NCBI GenBank assembly: GCA_019635695.1
Contig: JAHBYZ010000001.1
Span: 248,001-312,000, forward strand
From: Rhizobiaceae bacterium
Lineage (GTDB): Bacteria; Pseudomonadota; Alphaproteobacteria; Rhizobiales; Rhizobiaceae
Reading direction: 5' to 3'
DNA: 64,000 nucleotides
Position numbers and translations under genes: made by a program. Of the stretch, positions 21,221 through 31,827 are shown in pieces. Every line of letters begins with the position of its first letter. The stretch's first letter is position 1. The notes beneath the pieces were generated by a model that saw only the letters and a list, made by a program, of their open reading frames with translations, searched no databases and had not been told where the DNA came from.

Positions 21221-22206
21221 GCGACCGTCCGTCGATCAGCGTCGTTATCACCGCGCACAACGCCGCCGCGACCATCGGCGACTGCCTGCGCAGCATTGCG
21301 GCGCAGCCCGAGGCTGCGCAGGGGCGTCTGGAGATCGTTCTTGTCGATGACCGCAGCACCGACGGAACCGCTGAAGCAGCCGTGGCGACAGGCGTGCCCG
21401 GGCTGAACCTGATCCGCATCGACCGTCCGGCGGGCAACCGCCTGACAACCCGCCAGCATGCGCTGGCCATTGGGTTCGCCGCGGCTCGGGGCGATTTTGT
21501 GCTGACCGCCGATGCCGATGGTCATGCTGCGCCTGATTGGGCGGCGGCGATGACCGCGCCGATCGCCTCGCGCGAGGCCGACGCGGTGGCCGGGCCGGTG
21601 TTCTTTCGCGCCGCGTCGGGCTGGCTCGGCGTGTGGCAGACGGTCGACGTTTCGTATTATCTGCTGGTGTGCAAGCTGTTGAACCGGCTCGGCTTCGCCG
21701 CCGGGGTGCTGTTTGGCAACTTCGCCTTCCGCCGCGAATGGTTCGGGCGTGTCGGCGGCTTCGAGCGCATCGGCATGACGCTGACCGAGGATCTGGCCTT
21801 CGCGCGCGCGCTGCATGGCGCGGGGGCGCGGCTTGCCTATCGCGGCCGCGGCGCAGTCGAAGTCGAGGCCTGCGCGAGCTGGAGCGTCCTCATCGAGCGG
21901 GCCAAGCGCGTCAGCGCGGGCGGCACGTCTGCGCTGGCCTTCGCGCTGGGCGGCTGGATGCTGTCTTTCGTGGCCCTGCTGGCCGCGGCGCTCGTGCTGG
22001 GTGGAGGGTTCGCGACGGCCTTCGGCATCCGCTATGCGCTGGGAGCTGCGTTCACCGCCGTGGCCCTGCTGCGCGTGCGGCGATGGAACCTGCTGCCGCT
22101 TGCGCTGCTCTACGAACCCCTCGCCATTGTGATCGGGGTGCTGGTGATGCTGCGCATCGCGCGCGACGGCAAGGTGGAGTGGGGAGGAGTGCGTTATGAA
22201 CGCTGA
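21217..22206 (+). CDS. Membrane-associated GT2 glycosyltransferase
   Basis: A 329-residue GT-A protein. The N-terminus ISVVITAHNAAATI and VLVDDRSTDGT are the nucleotide-sugar binding strands, DADGH is the DxD-type metal site and TEDLAFA supplies the acidic catalytic region. Two to three hydrophobic segments near the C-terminus (about residues 245-320) should anchor it in the inner membrane. GT2 members of this form transfer sugars to lipid carriers or extend glycans. Overlapping starts and stops place it firmly in the operon. Confidence 0.88.
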   Translation: MSDRPSISVVITAHNAAATIGDCLRSIAAQPEAAQGRLEIVLVDDRSTDGTAEAAVATGVPGLNLIRIDRPAGNRLTTRQHALAIGFAAARGDFVLTADADGHAAPDWAAAMTAPIASREADAVAGPVFFRAASGWLGVWQTVDVSYYLLVCKLLNRLGFAAGVLFGNFAFRREWFGRVGGFERIGMTLTEDLAFARALHGAGARLAYRGRGAVEVEACASWSVLIERAKRVSAGGTSALAFALGGWMLSFVALLAAALVLGGGFATAFGIRYALGAAFTAVALLRVRRWNLLPLALLYEPLAIVIGVLVMLRIARDGKVEWGGVRYER

Positions 22207-22984
22207 CACAGGCCGCCCCACGCCCGAGCGCCGCGCCCGCACGCCACGCGCCGAAGCGATCGTGCGCCCGTACGAGCCGCGCGACCGGGAAGCCGTGCGC
22301 GAGATCTGCCGCCGCACGGCCTATCGCAACAAGGGCTCGGCCGCCGTGTTCGAGGACGGCGAGCTCTTCGCCGACTACTGGACCAGCTACTATACGGACT
22401 ATGAGCCGCAATCGACCTGGGTCCTGGAACTCGAAGGCAAGGTGATCGGCTACCTGTCCGGCTGCGTGAACACGGCGGACCACAAGCGCATCATGGCGCG
22501 CCGCATCGTGCCGGCCGTGATCGGCAAGGCTGTCTGGAGGCTGGCTACCGGTCAGTTCAGGCAGCGTTCGACCCGGCGCATGCTGTGGTGGATGGTGTCG
22601 CGCGGCTTCCGCGAGGAACCGCGCTTCCCGATCGACCGGTATCCCGCCCATTTCCACATCAACCTGCTGCGCCAGGGCTATGGGCGTGGCAACTTCCATC
22701 GCATGGTGTCGGCGTTCCTCGACAGGCTGGAGGAACTGGGCGTGGAGCGCATCCACGCCCAGGCCGAGGAGCCTGCGGAAGGAGGAGCCTGGCGGCAGAC
22801 CGCCACGGGCGTTGGCGCGCACCTTAACGTCGACCAGGCGTTCGAGTTCTTCGCGGAGAAACCGTCGACCTTCCAGCAATATGTGCTGGGCGTCGACAAG
22901 CCGATGATGAACCGGGTATGGGGCGCCACCTTGCCGGCCTATCGCCAGTGGATTGCATTCACTGCCGGCCGCTACCAGATGTGA
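22196..22984 (+). CDS. GNAT-family acyltransferase of the glycan operon
   Basis: A 262-residue protein with a GNAT fold: AIVRPYEPRDREAVREI at the start, a strand TWVLELEGKVIGYLSG, and the acyl-CoA binding loop RQGYGRGNFHRM (Q/RxxGxG type). It is longer than simple GNATs, with about 60 extra residues between the two parts. The start lies 11 bases inside the previous gene. In context it could acetylate or acylate a sugar or amine in the glycolipid, reversing or complementing the deacetylase; that is inference. Confidence 0.8.
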   Translation: MNADTGRPTPERRARTPRAEAIVRPYEPRDREAVREICRRTAYRNKGSAAVFEDGELFADYWTSYYTDYEPQSTWVLELEGKVIGYLSGCVNTADHKRIMARRIVPAVIGKAVWRLATGQFRQRSTRRMLWWMVSRGFREEPRFPIDRYPAHFHINLLRQGYGRGNFHRMVSAFLDRLEELGVERIHAQAEEPAEGGAWRQTATGVGAHLNVDQAFEFFAEKPSTFQQYVLGVDKPMMNRVWGATLPAYRQWIAFTAGRYQM

Positions 22985-23047
22985 CCGGTACCGGGTGTGA
23001 TATGCCACTGCCTGTTGTAAACCACGGACGGAGACTGGACGGCTTCC

Positions 23048-24286
23048 TTGGGTGACCAGGCGGACACGTATCAGATCGTGATCACGGTCAACGGACCGGG
23101 CGAGGTGGCAAGCTGGCTGACGCCGCTCGCCACCGAGATCAAGCGCGCGCGTCCCGACGTGCGCATCTGCGCCGCCGTCGTGCCCTGCGTCTTTTCGTCC
23201 GGCTCCGAAACCGCCGTCGTCCGCGCGCTGCCGTTCATCGACGCCGCCTGCTCGATCGACGAGACGATGGCCTTCATCTTCCGCAACCGGCTGCCCGAAG
23301 GCTTCCGGCGCGGTGGCGAGGGTATGATCATGCATCTCGGCGGCGATTCGATCTTCACCGTGCTGCTGTCCAAGCGGCTGGGGCTTCCGTGCCTTGCCTA
23401 TGTCGAGCGGCCGATCGCCTTCCAGGGCTTCTATGACCGCGTCTTCTATTCCGGCTTCGAGAAGGTGGAGCGCCCGCGCGGCAAGGTGGTGGGGGAGATG
23501 ATCGTCGACGCCGCCCACGCCCGCACGCCGGCGCGCCGGCCGGGCGCCAACGGGCGCGTGACGGTCGGCCTGTTCCCCGGCAGCCGCGAGTTCATGGTCA
23601 AGCACATGCTGCCATTCTACGCCATCGTGGTGGAGGCCATGGCAGCGGCGCGTCCGGACCTCGACTTCGTCGTGGCGCGCTCGGATTTCATGCCGCTCGA
23701 CTATTTCGCGCGCATTCCCGATGTCGCCGACGGCCGTGAGATCGAAGGCGTCAACGTGCGCATGGAACGCGATGGCGAGGACGCCTTCATGGTTACGCCG
23801 GCCGGCGTTCGGATGCGGCTTGCCGGGCCGGGCGAGGTCGCGGCGCTGTCCAGCGTCGTTCTGACGCTGCCCGGCACGAACACCGCCGAACTCGGTGCGC
23901 TCGGGGTTCCCATGGTCATGCTGCTGCCGACCTGGTCGGCGGAATTGGCTCCGCTGCCGGGCATCGCCGGCCATATCGGGCGCCTGCCGGTGATCGGCCG
24001 CAAGATCAAGCGGCTCGCCGCCGAGGCGACCGCGCGCAGCATGAAGCATTTCTCGCATCCTAACCGCCGCGCCGCGCGCATGGTGATACCGGAGCTCGTC
24101 GGCCACATCACGGCGGCGCAGGTCGCCGAGGCCGCATTGGGCGTTCTTGCATCCGACACGGCGCCGCTGGAGAAGGAACTGCGCGCCATCATGGGCGCAC
24201 CGGGGGCCGCGCGCCGGCTCGCGGGTGAATTGATCGATTATCTCGAACGGACCGAAACCGTCCATGACGCTGCACCGGCACGGTAG
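23048..24286 (+). CDS. LpxB-like glycosyltransferase 2 (lipid-A-disaccharide synthase-related)
   Basis: A 412-residue GT-B protein. Its first loop reads VITVNGPGEVASWLTPL and its donor half has VGLFPGSREFMVKH and LTLPGTNTAELGALGVP, closer to the canonical LpxB pattern (PGSR, then a G-T-x-T-x-E loop) than the first LpxB-like protein of this operon. Only a TTG start is available at 23048; it follows the GNAT gene after 63 bases. The two LpxB-like proteins differ strongly, so they probably act on different substrates or in sequence. A lipid-linked product is suggested by the ABC exporter next door. Confidence 0.8.
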   Translation: MGDQADTYQIVITVNGPGEVASWLTPLATEIKRARPDVRICAAVVPCVFSSGSETAVVRALPFIDAACSIDETMAFIFRNRLPEGFRRGGEGMIMHLGGDSIFTVLLSKRLGLPCLAYVERPIAFQGFYDRVFYSGFEKVERPRGKVVGEMIVDAAHARTPARRPGANGRVTVGLFPGSREFMVKHMLPFYAIVVEAMAAARPDLDFVVARSDFMPLDYFARIPDVADGREIEGVNVRMERDGEDAFMVTPAGVRMRLAGPGEVAALSSVVLTLPGTNTAELGALGVPMVMLLPTWSAELAPLPGIAGHIGRLPVIGRKIKRLAAEATARSMKHFSHPNRRAARMVIPELVGHITAAQVAEAALGVLASDTAPLEKELRAIMGAPGAARRLAGELIDYLERTETVHDAAPAR

Positions 24287-26003
24287 GTGGCTCTGGCGCG
24301 AACTGTGGTCGCGCCGCGCCAATTTCCTCCTCGCGCTCGCGTGCACGCTGGCGTCGACGGGGCTCTACGTGCTGATGCCGGCATGGGCCTCCAGCCTCGT
24401 CGGCGATGTGCTGAAGACCGGCGGCGTGGCCGACCTGGCGCTGCACCTGCTCTACGGTCTCGGCCTGTTCTTCGCCGCCTCGCTTCTCGGCTACGGCCGC
24501 ACCTATCTTATGACGCGGCTTTCCTTCCTCATCACCGCCGATGTCCGCAGCCGGCTGTTTTCGCGCATCCTTCAGGCCTCGCCGCGCCGTTTGGCCAGCA
24601 TGGGCGGCGGCCAGCTGCTGTCCAGCTTCTCGAACGACCTCGGCACCTTCCAGGAAGCGCTGGTGCGGGTGGTCGCGGTCTTCGCTCCCTCGGTGCTGAT
24701 GTTCGTCGCCTTTGCCGGAGCCATGGCGTGGTACAGCTGGGTGCTGTTCCTGTGCACCGTGGTGCTGGTCAGCCCGCTGGCCCTGATCACCTCCTATTTC
24801 GGCCGCAAGCTGCACGGTGCGGCGCATGTGACGCAGGATTCGCTGGCGGGCCTGACGGGCAATTTCGAAGAGATGCTGGCCGGCGTGAAGGAGATCAAGG
24901 CTTTCAATCGCGAGCAGGAATTCGTTGGCCGCTTCGACGCCCTGAACGAACGCACGCTGGCAAGCCAGCTGCGCCGCGAAGGCTTCGACGCGTTCCACCC
25001 GGTGGCCGTTTCCATTGCCGCGGGGCTCGGGCTGGGCGGCATGACCTTGCTCTCCGCGTTCCTTCTCGATCGCGGTCTGATCGACGCCGGAACCCTGACC
25101 GCGTTCCTCGTCTGCGTCGGCCTCGCCTATTCGCCTCTGCAGGAAGCCAGCCATACGGCGGGGCGCCTGATCCAGCTCGGCGCCTTGCTCGACCGCTTCG
25201 AGCGCATCCTTGAGTTGCCGGCCGAAAGCGGCGGCACGCGGGCGCTCGCCGGCCGCCCCGTGGAAGGCGCGCTGAGCTTCGAGGACGTGTCCTTCGCCTA
25301 CGAGGCCGGATCGTTCAGGCTCGACAATTTCAGCCTCGACATACCCGCCGGGCACAAGGTCGCGCTGGTCGGGCCGAGCGGCGGTGGCAAGTCGACGATC
25401 ATCGATCTTGTGCCGCGCTTCCTCTCGCCGGACGGCGGTCGCATCCTGCTCGACGGCACCGACATCGCCGAACTGCCGCTCGATGAGCTGCGCAAGCAGA
25501 TCGGTGTCGTCTTCCAGCAGCCGGTGCTGTTCGAGGGCAGCGTGCTCGACAATATCCGCTTCGGCGCGCCCGATGCGCCGATGGAGGACGTGCTGCGCGC
25601 GGCAGAGGCCGCTCACGTGGACGATTTCGTGCAGCGGCTGCCCGGCGGATACGAGGCGCGACTCGATCCTGCCGGCCGCAACCTGTCGGTCGGCCAGCGC
25701 CAGCGCATCGCGATTGCTCGCGTGTTCCTGCGCAATCCCCGCATTCTGCTGCTTGACGAGCCGACCTCGGCGCTCGACGCCGAGTCGGAGGGGTTGGTGC
25801 GCGACGCGCTGGAGCGCGCCGCGGAGGGGCGCACGGCCATTATCGTGGCGCACCGGCTGAGCACGATCCGCGCGGCCGACTCGATCGTGGTGGTCGAGGG
25901 CGGGCGCATCGTCGAGATGGGCAGCCACGGCCAGCTCCTTCGGCGCAAGGGTCTCTATCACCGGCTTTCCGCCGAGCAGTTCCAACAGGTTCCGGCCGAA
26001 TGA
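24264..26003 (+). CDS. MsbA-like ABC exporter (fused permease and ATPase)
   Basis: A 579-residue half-transporter: six membrane helices in residues 1-310, then an ATPase domain with Walker A GPSGGGKST near 373, Q-loop VVFQQPV, signature LSVGQRQR near 475, Walker B ILLLDEPTSALD near 500 and H-loop IIVAHRLST. The layout matches lipid and multidrug exporters of the MsbA type, which work as homodimers. The gene overlaps the LpxB-like gene by 23 bases. In this operon it is the best candidate for flipping the finished glycolipid across the inner membrane. Confidence 0.92.
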   Translation: MTLHRHGRWLWRELWSRRANFLLALACTLASTGLYVLMPAWASSLVGDVLKTGGVADLALHLLYGLGLFFAASLLGYGRTYLMTRLSFLITADVRSRLFSRILQASPRRLASMGGGQLLSSFSNDLGTFQEALVRVVAVFAPSVLMFVAFAGAMAWYSWVLFLCTVVLVSPLALITSYFGRKLHGAAHVTQDSLAGLTGNFEEMLAGVKEIKAFNREQEFVGRFDALNERTLASQLRREGFDAFHPVAVSIAAGLGLGGMTLLSAFLLDRGLIDAGTLTAFLVCVGLAYSPLQEASHTAGRLIQLGALLDRFERILELPAESGGTRALAGRPVEGALSFEDVSFAYEAGSFRLDNFSLDIPAGHKVALVGPSGGGKSTIIDLVPRFLSPDGGRILLDGTDIAELPLDELRKQIGVVFQQPVLFEGSVLDNIRFGAPDAPMEDVLRAAEAAHVDDFVQRLPGGYEARLDPAGRNLSVGQRQRIAIARVFLRNPRILLLDEPTSALDAESEGLVRDALERAAEGRTAIIVAHRLSTIRAADSIVVVEGGRIVEMGSHGQLLRRKGLYHRLSAEQFQQVPAE

Positions 26004-26956
26004 GCGAACTCGACGCTTCCTTCATCATCCCCACGCGCAATCGCGGCGCCATCCTGCGGTTGTGCCTGCCGCGGCTCTACGACCAGACCGTGCCTGCGGA
26101 CCGCTATGAGGTCGTCGTCGTCGACGACGCCTCGGAAGACGATACGCAGGCCGTGCTCAGGGAATTCGCCGCGCCGAACCTTCGGCACGCCCGCAACGAG
26201 AAGCGCCGCGCCGCCGGACTGACCCGCAACACGGCGATCGACATGGCGCGCGGAAAGCTGCTCGTCTTCGTCGACGACGACGCCCTGGTGCGCCCGGATT
26301 TTCTCGAGGAGCACCTGAAGTCGCATGTGGAGCACCAGCGCGCGATTGTCGCCGGGCCCATCATCGACTGCACCGAGCCGCCCGCGGAGCGTTCGCCCGA
26401 GACCGGCCGCCGGCTCGGCTGGCACACCAACCCGTTCGCAACCTGCAATGCCTCGGTGGCACGCCAGCATCTGATCGATGCCGGCGGCTTCGATGAGGAT
26501 TTCCGCGTCTACGGCTGGGAAGATTCGGAGATGTACCAGCGGCTGCGCATGCTTGGCCTGACGCGCGCCTACAACTGGCGTGCGCCGATCTGGCACTACA
26601 AGCCGCCGGCGGTGCGGCGCGACTTCTTCGCCCGGCTGAGGCTGGAAGAGGATCGCGGCGCGATGGGCGCGATCTACTACGCCAAGCACCGCAACTTCAA
26701 CGTCGCCCTCGAGACCAAGCGGCTCGGCCTGTTCGATGCGCTCGACCGGGCGGTTAACGCGGTGATCGACCTCGACGGCCGCATCGAAGCGGCGAAGGCA
26801 TCCGGCGTCGAACCGGCCTCCGACTTCCTGAAGTTGCTGATGATCAACCACACCGAGATCGTCGCCGGCCGCCGCGAATGGCAGGCGCTCGGCGCGGAGC
26901 GCCGCGGCGCGCTGCAGCGCGAGGCCCGCGCCAAGGTGAAAGGCCCGGGCGCCTGA
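26000..26956 (+). CDS. Soluble GT2 glycosyltransferase
   Basis: A 318-residue GT-A protein without membrane segments. DASFIIPTRNRG and VVVDDASEDDT form the nucleotide-binding part, FVDDDALV is the DxD motif, and GWEDSEMYQRL contains the acidic ED pair typical of the catalytic end. A C-terminal helical extension of about 70 residues follows. Its start overlaps the ABC exporter stop by four bases, making it the last gene of the operon. It ends six bases before a convergent SDR gene. Confidence 0.88.
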   Translation: MSELDASFIIPTRNRGAILRLCLPRLYDQTVPADRYEVVVVDDASEDDTQAVLREFAAPNLRHARNEKRRAAGLTRNTAIDMARGKLLVFVDDDALVRPDFLEEHLKSHVEHQRAIVAGPIIDCTEPPAERSPETGRRLGWHTNPFATCNASVARQHLIDAGGFDEDFRVYGWEDSEMYQRLRMLGLTRAYNWRAPIWHYKPPAVRRDFFARLRLEEDRGAMGAIYYAKHRNFNVALETKRLGLFDALDRAVNAVIDLDGRIEAAKASGVEPASDFLKLLMINHTEIVAGRREWQALGAERRGALQREARAKVKGPGA

Positions 26957-26962
26957 GCGCCG

Positions 26963-27928
26963 TTACGGCCTGATCCCGATCGAGGCGAGCTGCGCGCCGA
27001 TGTCCGGGGCATGCACCGGCAGCCCGAAGGTTGCCGGGCTCGTTGGGTCGCGGTGCGACATGTCCCGATGCTCCATGCAGTAGCGGTCCCATGCCGACAG
27101 CTGGATACGGAAGGTGCGGATGAAGAACTCCGCCAGGCCGTCGCGCAGCTTCAGCCGGGGCAGGAAGCGGTAGCCGAAGTACGAACGCAGTCCGGCGATC
27201 AACTGGTCGATCGTAACGGCCGGATTGCCAAGTACGATCCGGTTGCCCCGTCCAGCGTCTGCGGTCTCGCTGTCCAGCAGGTGGCGCGCTGCGGCCGCGA
27301 TGTCGCGCGCGTGGACATGGTGCAGCTTGCCTTCAGCGCTAAGCGAACACACGAGCCGGAAATAGGGCTTCACCTGATACATCAGGTTGGCGAAATGTGA
27401 CCTGGGCATGCCGTCCGCGCCGCCCCCGACGACGATCGTCGGGAAGAGTCCCACGACCTCGATCGCGCCTGCCCGCTTCTCGATCTCTTCGACCAGGCGG
27501 TACTTCGATCGCACATAAGGCGAGCCGAGATCAAAGGCCGCTTTCAGCAATTGATGCTCGTGATCGAGCACGCTCCCGGTGGCAAAATAATAGACGCGAC
27601 GACCGCCATTGGCGGCAAGATGGTCCGTCAGCGCCAGATTGGCCGTGAGGTTTACCGGGTCCGTTTCCGGGCCGCCCCATGCTGCCGCGACCAGGAATGC
27701 GCTGTCGACCGGCCCAAGGCGGTCCTTGTAGTCGGCGACGTCGGCGACATCCGCCTGCACGACGCTGACGCGTCCGCGCGCTGCGCCGAGATCCGGCAGG
27801 CGCGACGGATCCCGCACGACAAGCACGAGTTCGTGCGCGGTCTGCCTGAGCAACTCGTCGACAAGGTAGCGTCCGACGCAGCCTGTTGCCCCCGTGACGA
27901 GTACCCGCTTCGGTTCTGCTGCCTGCAT
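26963..27928 (-). CDS. NAD(P)-dependent epimerase/dehydratase (extended SDR)
   Basis: A 321-residue extended short-chain dehydrogenase. The nucleotide motif GATGCVGRYL (GxxGxxG) is close to the N-terminus, the catalytic YxxxK appears as YVRSK near residue 155, and the substrate-binding half follows. Such enzymes epimerise, reduce or dehydrate nucleotide sugars or other alcohols; no precise substrate is evident. It lies just after the glycan operon on the opposite strand, which fits nucleotide-sugar supply but does not prove it. The ATG at 27928 gives the usual short N-terminus; a TTG at 27991 preceded by no clear ribosome site would add 21 residues. Confidence 0.85.
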   Translation of the reverse strand: MQAAEPKRVLVTGATGCVGRYLVDELLRQTAHELVLVVRDPSRLPDLGAARGRVSVVQADVADVADYKDRLGPVDSAFLVAAAWGGPETDPVNLTANLALTDHLAANGGRRVYYFATGSVLDHEHQLLKAAFDLGSPYVRSKYRLVEEIEKRAGAIEVVGLFPTIVVGGGADGMPRSHFANLMYQVKPYFRLVCSLSAEGKLHHVHARDIAAAARHLLDSETADAGRGNRIVLGNPAVTIDQLIAGLRSYFGYRFLPRLKLRDGLAEFFIRTFRIQLSAWDRYCMEHRDMSHRDPTSPATFGLPVHAPDIGAQLASIGIRP

Positions 27929-27973
27929 GTACGCCCGGTTGCTGCCGGCGCGACCCGTGTCGCGCCCCCACCC

Positions 27974-27993
27974 CTCCGGTTGCACCTGCAACC
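27974..27993. promoter_or_regulatory. 20-bp perfect palindrome upstream of the SDR gene
   Basis: CCGGTTGCA and TGCAACCGG are perfect inverted arms separated by CC, 46 bases before the SDR start codon. Size and symmetry are like operators of dimeric repressors (for example LacI-type). It could also form a hairpin in the transcript. No regulator gene is next to it. Confidence 0.45.
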
Positions 27994-28083
27994 GGCAGTT
28001 ATTTGCTCACTAGTGCAGGGACTTGGCCGTGTCGACCCGTGGCGGTGGCTTTTGCACCCGGTGTTGCCGCGATGCCATTCGCG

Positions 28084-29478
28084 TCATTCCAGACGGAGCC
28101 TTTCCCGATCCACCCAGGCTTCGGTGCGGTCCAGCGCCCGCTCCAGGCAGTCGAACATCGCGTCCAGCTCAGCCTCGGAAATGATCATCGGCGGGCACAG
28201 CGCGATGGTGTCGCCGAGCGCCCTTAGAATGGCGCCTTCGGCTTCGACGAACTTCGCAGTCGTGGGCCCGACGGCCTTCTTCGCGTCGAACGGACGCTTA
28301 GACGCCTTGTCGGCGACCAGTTCCACGCCCCCGACCAGCCCGACATGACGTGCCTCGCCGACCAGCGGGTGTTCGGCGATCCGGGCCATTCGCCTGGCGA
28401 AGGTTGGGGACACCCTGCGCACGTGGCCGACGATGTCGCGCTTCTGGTAGATCTCGATCGCCTTCACGCCCAGCGCGCAGCCCAGCGGATGCCCGCCATA
28501 GGTGAAGCCGTGGCCGAATGTGCCGATCTTGGCGGAATGGTCGAGATAGGACTGGTAGATGTCTTCGGGAACCATGACGGCGCCGAGGGGCGCGTAGGCC
28601 GCCGTCAGCTGCTTGGCCGCAGAGATGGTCGTTGGGGTCATGCCCATCGTCTGGCAGCCCCACCAGTTGCCGGTGCGGCCGAAGCCGTTGATGACTTCGT
28701 CGTCGATCATGATGATATCGTGCTGGGCAAGCAGCGCGCCGATGGCCTCGTAATAGCCCTTCGGCGGAATGATGACGCCGCCGGCACCCATCACGGGCTC
28801 GGCGATCATGGCCGCGATCGTGTCCGGTCCCTCGCGCTCGATCAGATCGGCCAGCGACCTGACGACGCGTGCGGTGAATTCAGCTTCGCTCTCGCCGTCC
28901 TTGCCGAAACGGTAGAAATGCGGACAGTCCGTGTGCAGCACGCGGTCGACCGGCAAATCCCAACCCGTGTGGTTGCCGGGAAGCCCGGTCAGCGACGCCG
29001 ACATGACGGTGACGCCGTGATAGGCCTTCATGCGGCTGATGATCTTCTTCTTGTTCGGCTTGCCGCGGGCGTTGTTCATATACCAGGCGAACTTCACCTG
29101 CGTGTCATTGGCCTCCGAGCCCGACGAGGTGAAGAACACCTTGGAGATCGGAATCGGGGCCATCTCCTTGAGCTTCTCGGCAAGCTCTATTGCCGGCTCC
29201 AGGCTTTTGGCGCCGAACAGATGGTAATAGGGCAGGGTACGCAGCTGTTCGGTCGCCGCCTCGATCATCTCCTCGTCACCGAAGCCGAGCCCCGCGCACC
29301 ACAGGCCGGACATGCCCTCGATGTAGCGGCGCCCCTGGGTGTCGACGACATAAACGCCTTCGCCGCGCTCGACGACCATGGTGCCGGTTTCGCGCAGGCG
29401 ATGGATCGGCGTGTAGGGGTGAAGCAGCGATTCGACGTCGCGGACCTGAAGGTTCGACAGCGGCGCGGACTGGTTCAT
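28084..29478 (-). CDS. Class III omega-aminotransferase
   Basis: A 464-residue PLP-dependent aminotransferase. The family landmarks are present: FFTSSGSEANDTQ near residue 120, MKAYHGVT, IIMIDDEVINGFGRTG with the PLP-binding Asp near 240, the active-site Lys in SAAKQLTAAY near 285, and GHGFTYGGHPLGCA. Members move amino groups from omega-amino acids, polyamines or taurine to pyruvate; substrate is not assignable from sequence. It is followed at its 5' side by a divergent short gap and the small unknown gene in the same direction (94-base gap). Confidence 0.92.
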   Translation of the reverse strand: MNQSAPLSNLQVRDVESLLHPYTPIHRLRETGTMVVERGEGVYVVDTQGRRYIEGMSGLWCAGLGFGDEEMIEAATEQLRTLPYYHLFGAKSLEPAIELAEKLKEMAPIPISKVFFTSSGSEANDTQVKFAWYMNNARGKPNKKKIISRMKAYHGVTVMSASLTGLPGNHTGWDLPVDRVLHTDCPHFYRFGKDGESEAEFTARVVRSLADLIEREGPDTIAAMIAEPVMGAGGVIIPPKGYYEAIGALLAQHDIIMIDDEVINGFGRTGNWWGCQTMGMTPTTISAAKQLTAAYAPLGAVMVPEDIYQSYLDHSAKIGTFGHGFTYGGHPLGCALGVKAIEIYQKRDIVGHVRRVSPTFARRMARIAEHPLVGEARHVGLVGGVELVADKASKRPFDAKKAVGPTTAKFVEAEGAILRALGDTIALCPPMIISEAELDAMFDCLERALDRTEAWVDRERLRLE

Positions 29479-29572
29479 GGCGGTCTCCGTGGCAGGAGCC
29501 CGATTGTAGGCGCATGAAAGCCGGGGCGGTAGCCGTCGACGGACGACGGCGCGGCTTGCTCGCTGGCAGGGT

Positions 29573-29923
29573 TCAGGCGGGAAGCGGCCAGCGCTCCATC
29601 ACGGCCGCGAAGGAAGGCGCCAGTCGGGCGAGCGGGCTCTTCGAGGTCTCGGCAGTCTCGACCGACACGGCTCCTTCGGCCGGACGCGTCACGATAAGGA
29701 ACTGCCGGTCCGCGCCGTCTCCGACCACGACGGCCGCAACATAGGGCTGTGCGGTTCCCGTGGCGGGATGGACACCGAACAGCAACCGGGCGCCGGCGCC
29801 GTGCAGCGCCTTGTCGAACTCCTCGGCTTCCGCCGCCTGCAGGGCGAGTTCGAGTTCAACCGCTTCCAGTGAAAGCGGAATATCCGGCACGGCGTCGATG
29901 TCTTTGGTCGCAGGCACGGTCAT
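29573..29923 (-). CDS. Small protein of unknown function
   Basis: A 116-residue acidic protein that I do not recognise. Its N-terminal half is a Glu/Ala/Leu-rich helix (LSLEAVELELALQAAEAEEF), the second half alternates strands (YVAAVVVGDG, QFLIVTRPA) and ends in MERWPLPA. No signal peptide, membrane segment or cysteine is visible. ATG at 29923 has a good ribosome site (GAGGTG four bases before) and is preferred over the longer open frame starting at 30019. It sits upstream of the aminotransferase gene on the same strand and divergent from the acyl-CoA ligase gene. Confidence 0.65.
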   Translation of the reverse strand: MTVPATKDIDAVPDIPLSLEAVELELALQAAEAEEFDKALHGAGARLLFGVHPATGTAQPYVAAVVVGDGADRQFLIVTRPAEGAVSVETAETSKSPLARLAPSFAAVMERWPLPA

Positions 29924-30087
29924 GGTGCACCTCACGCTGATGCCGCCCCGTCCCCGGATTTGACGATTCGCGGCCACCATGGCCGAATTGCGGCAAGTGC
30001 TCGATTGCCGCGGCGACATGTGCCGGCTACTGGACAGGCGCGTGGCGCAGGCAGGATATTGCCCGCGCGAACAGGGAGGAACCTCGC

Positions 30088-31716
<1,629 letters not shown>

Positions 31717-31827
31717 TGTGTCCGCCCAAAGGCCTGCGACGCCATACGAAGCGTCGCGGGTCGCGGACTTCAATCCGCCCGCGAAACCGACTAGACCTGC
31801 CGTTCGGTAACTGACGCGGCGGCGGCG

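Noticed and set aside
20009..24286. True lpxB genes of lipid A synthesis
   Set aside because: The proteins only share donor-domain motifs with LpxB and lack the lpxA/lpxD/fabZ context.
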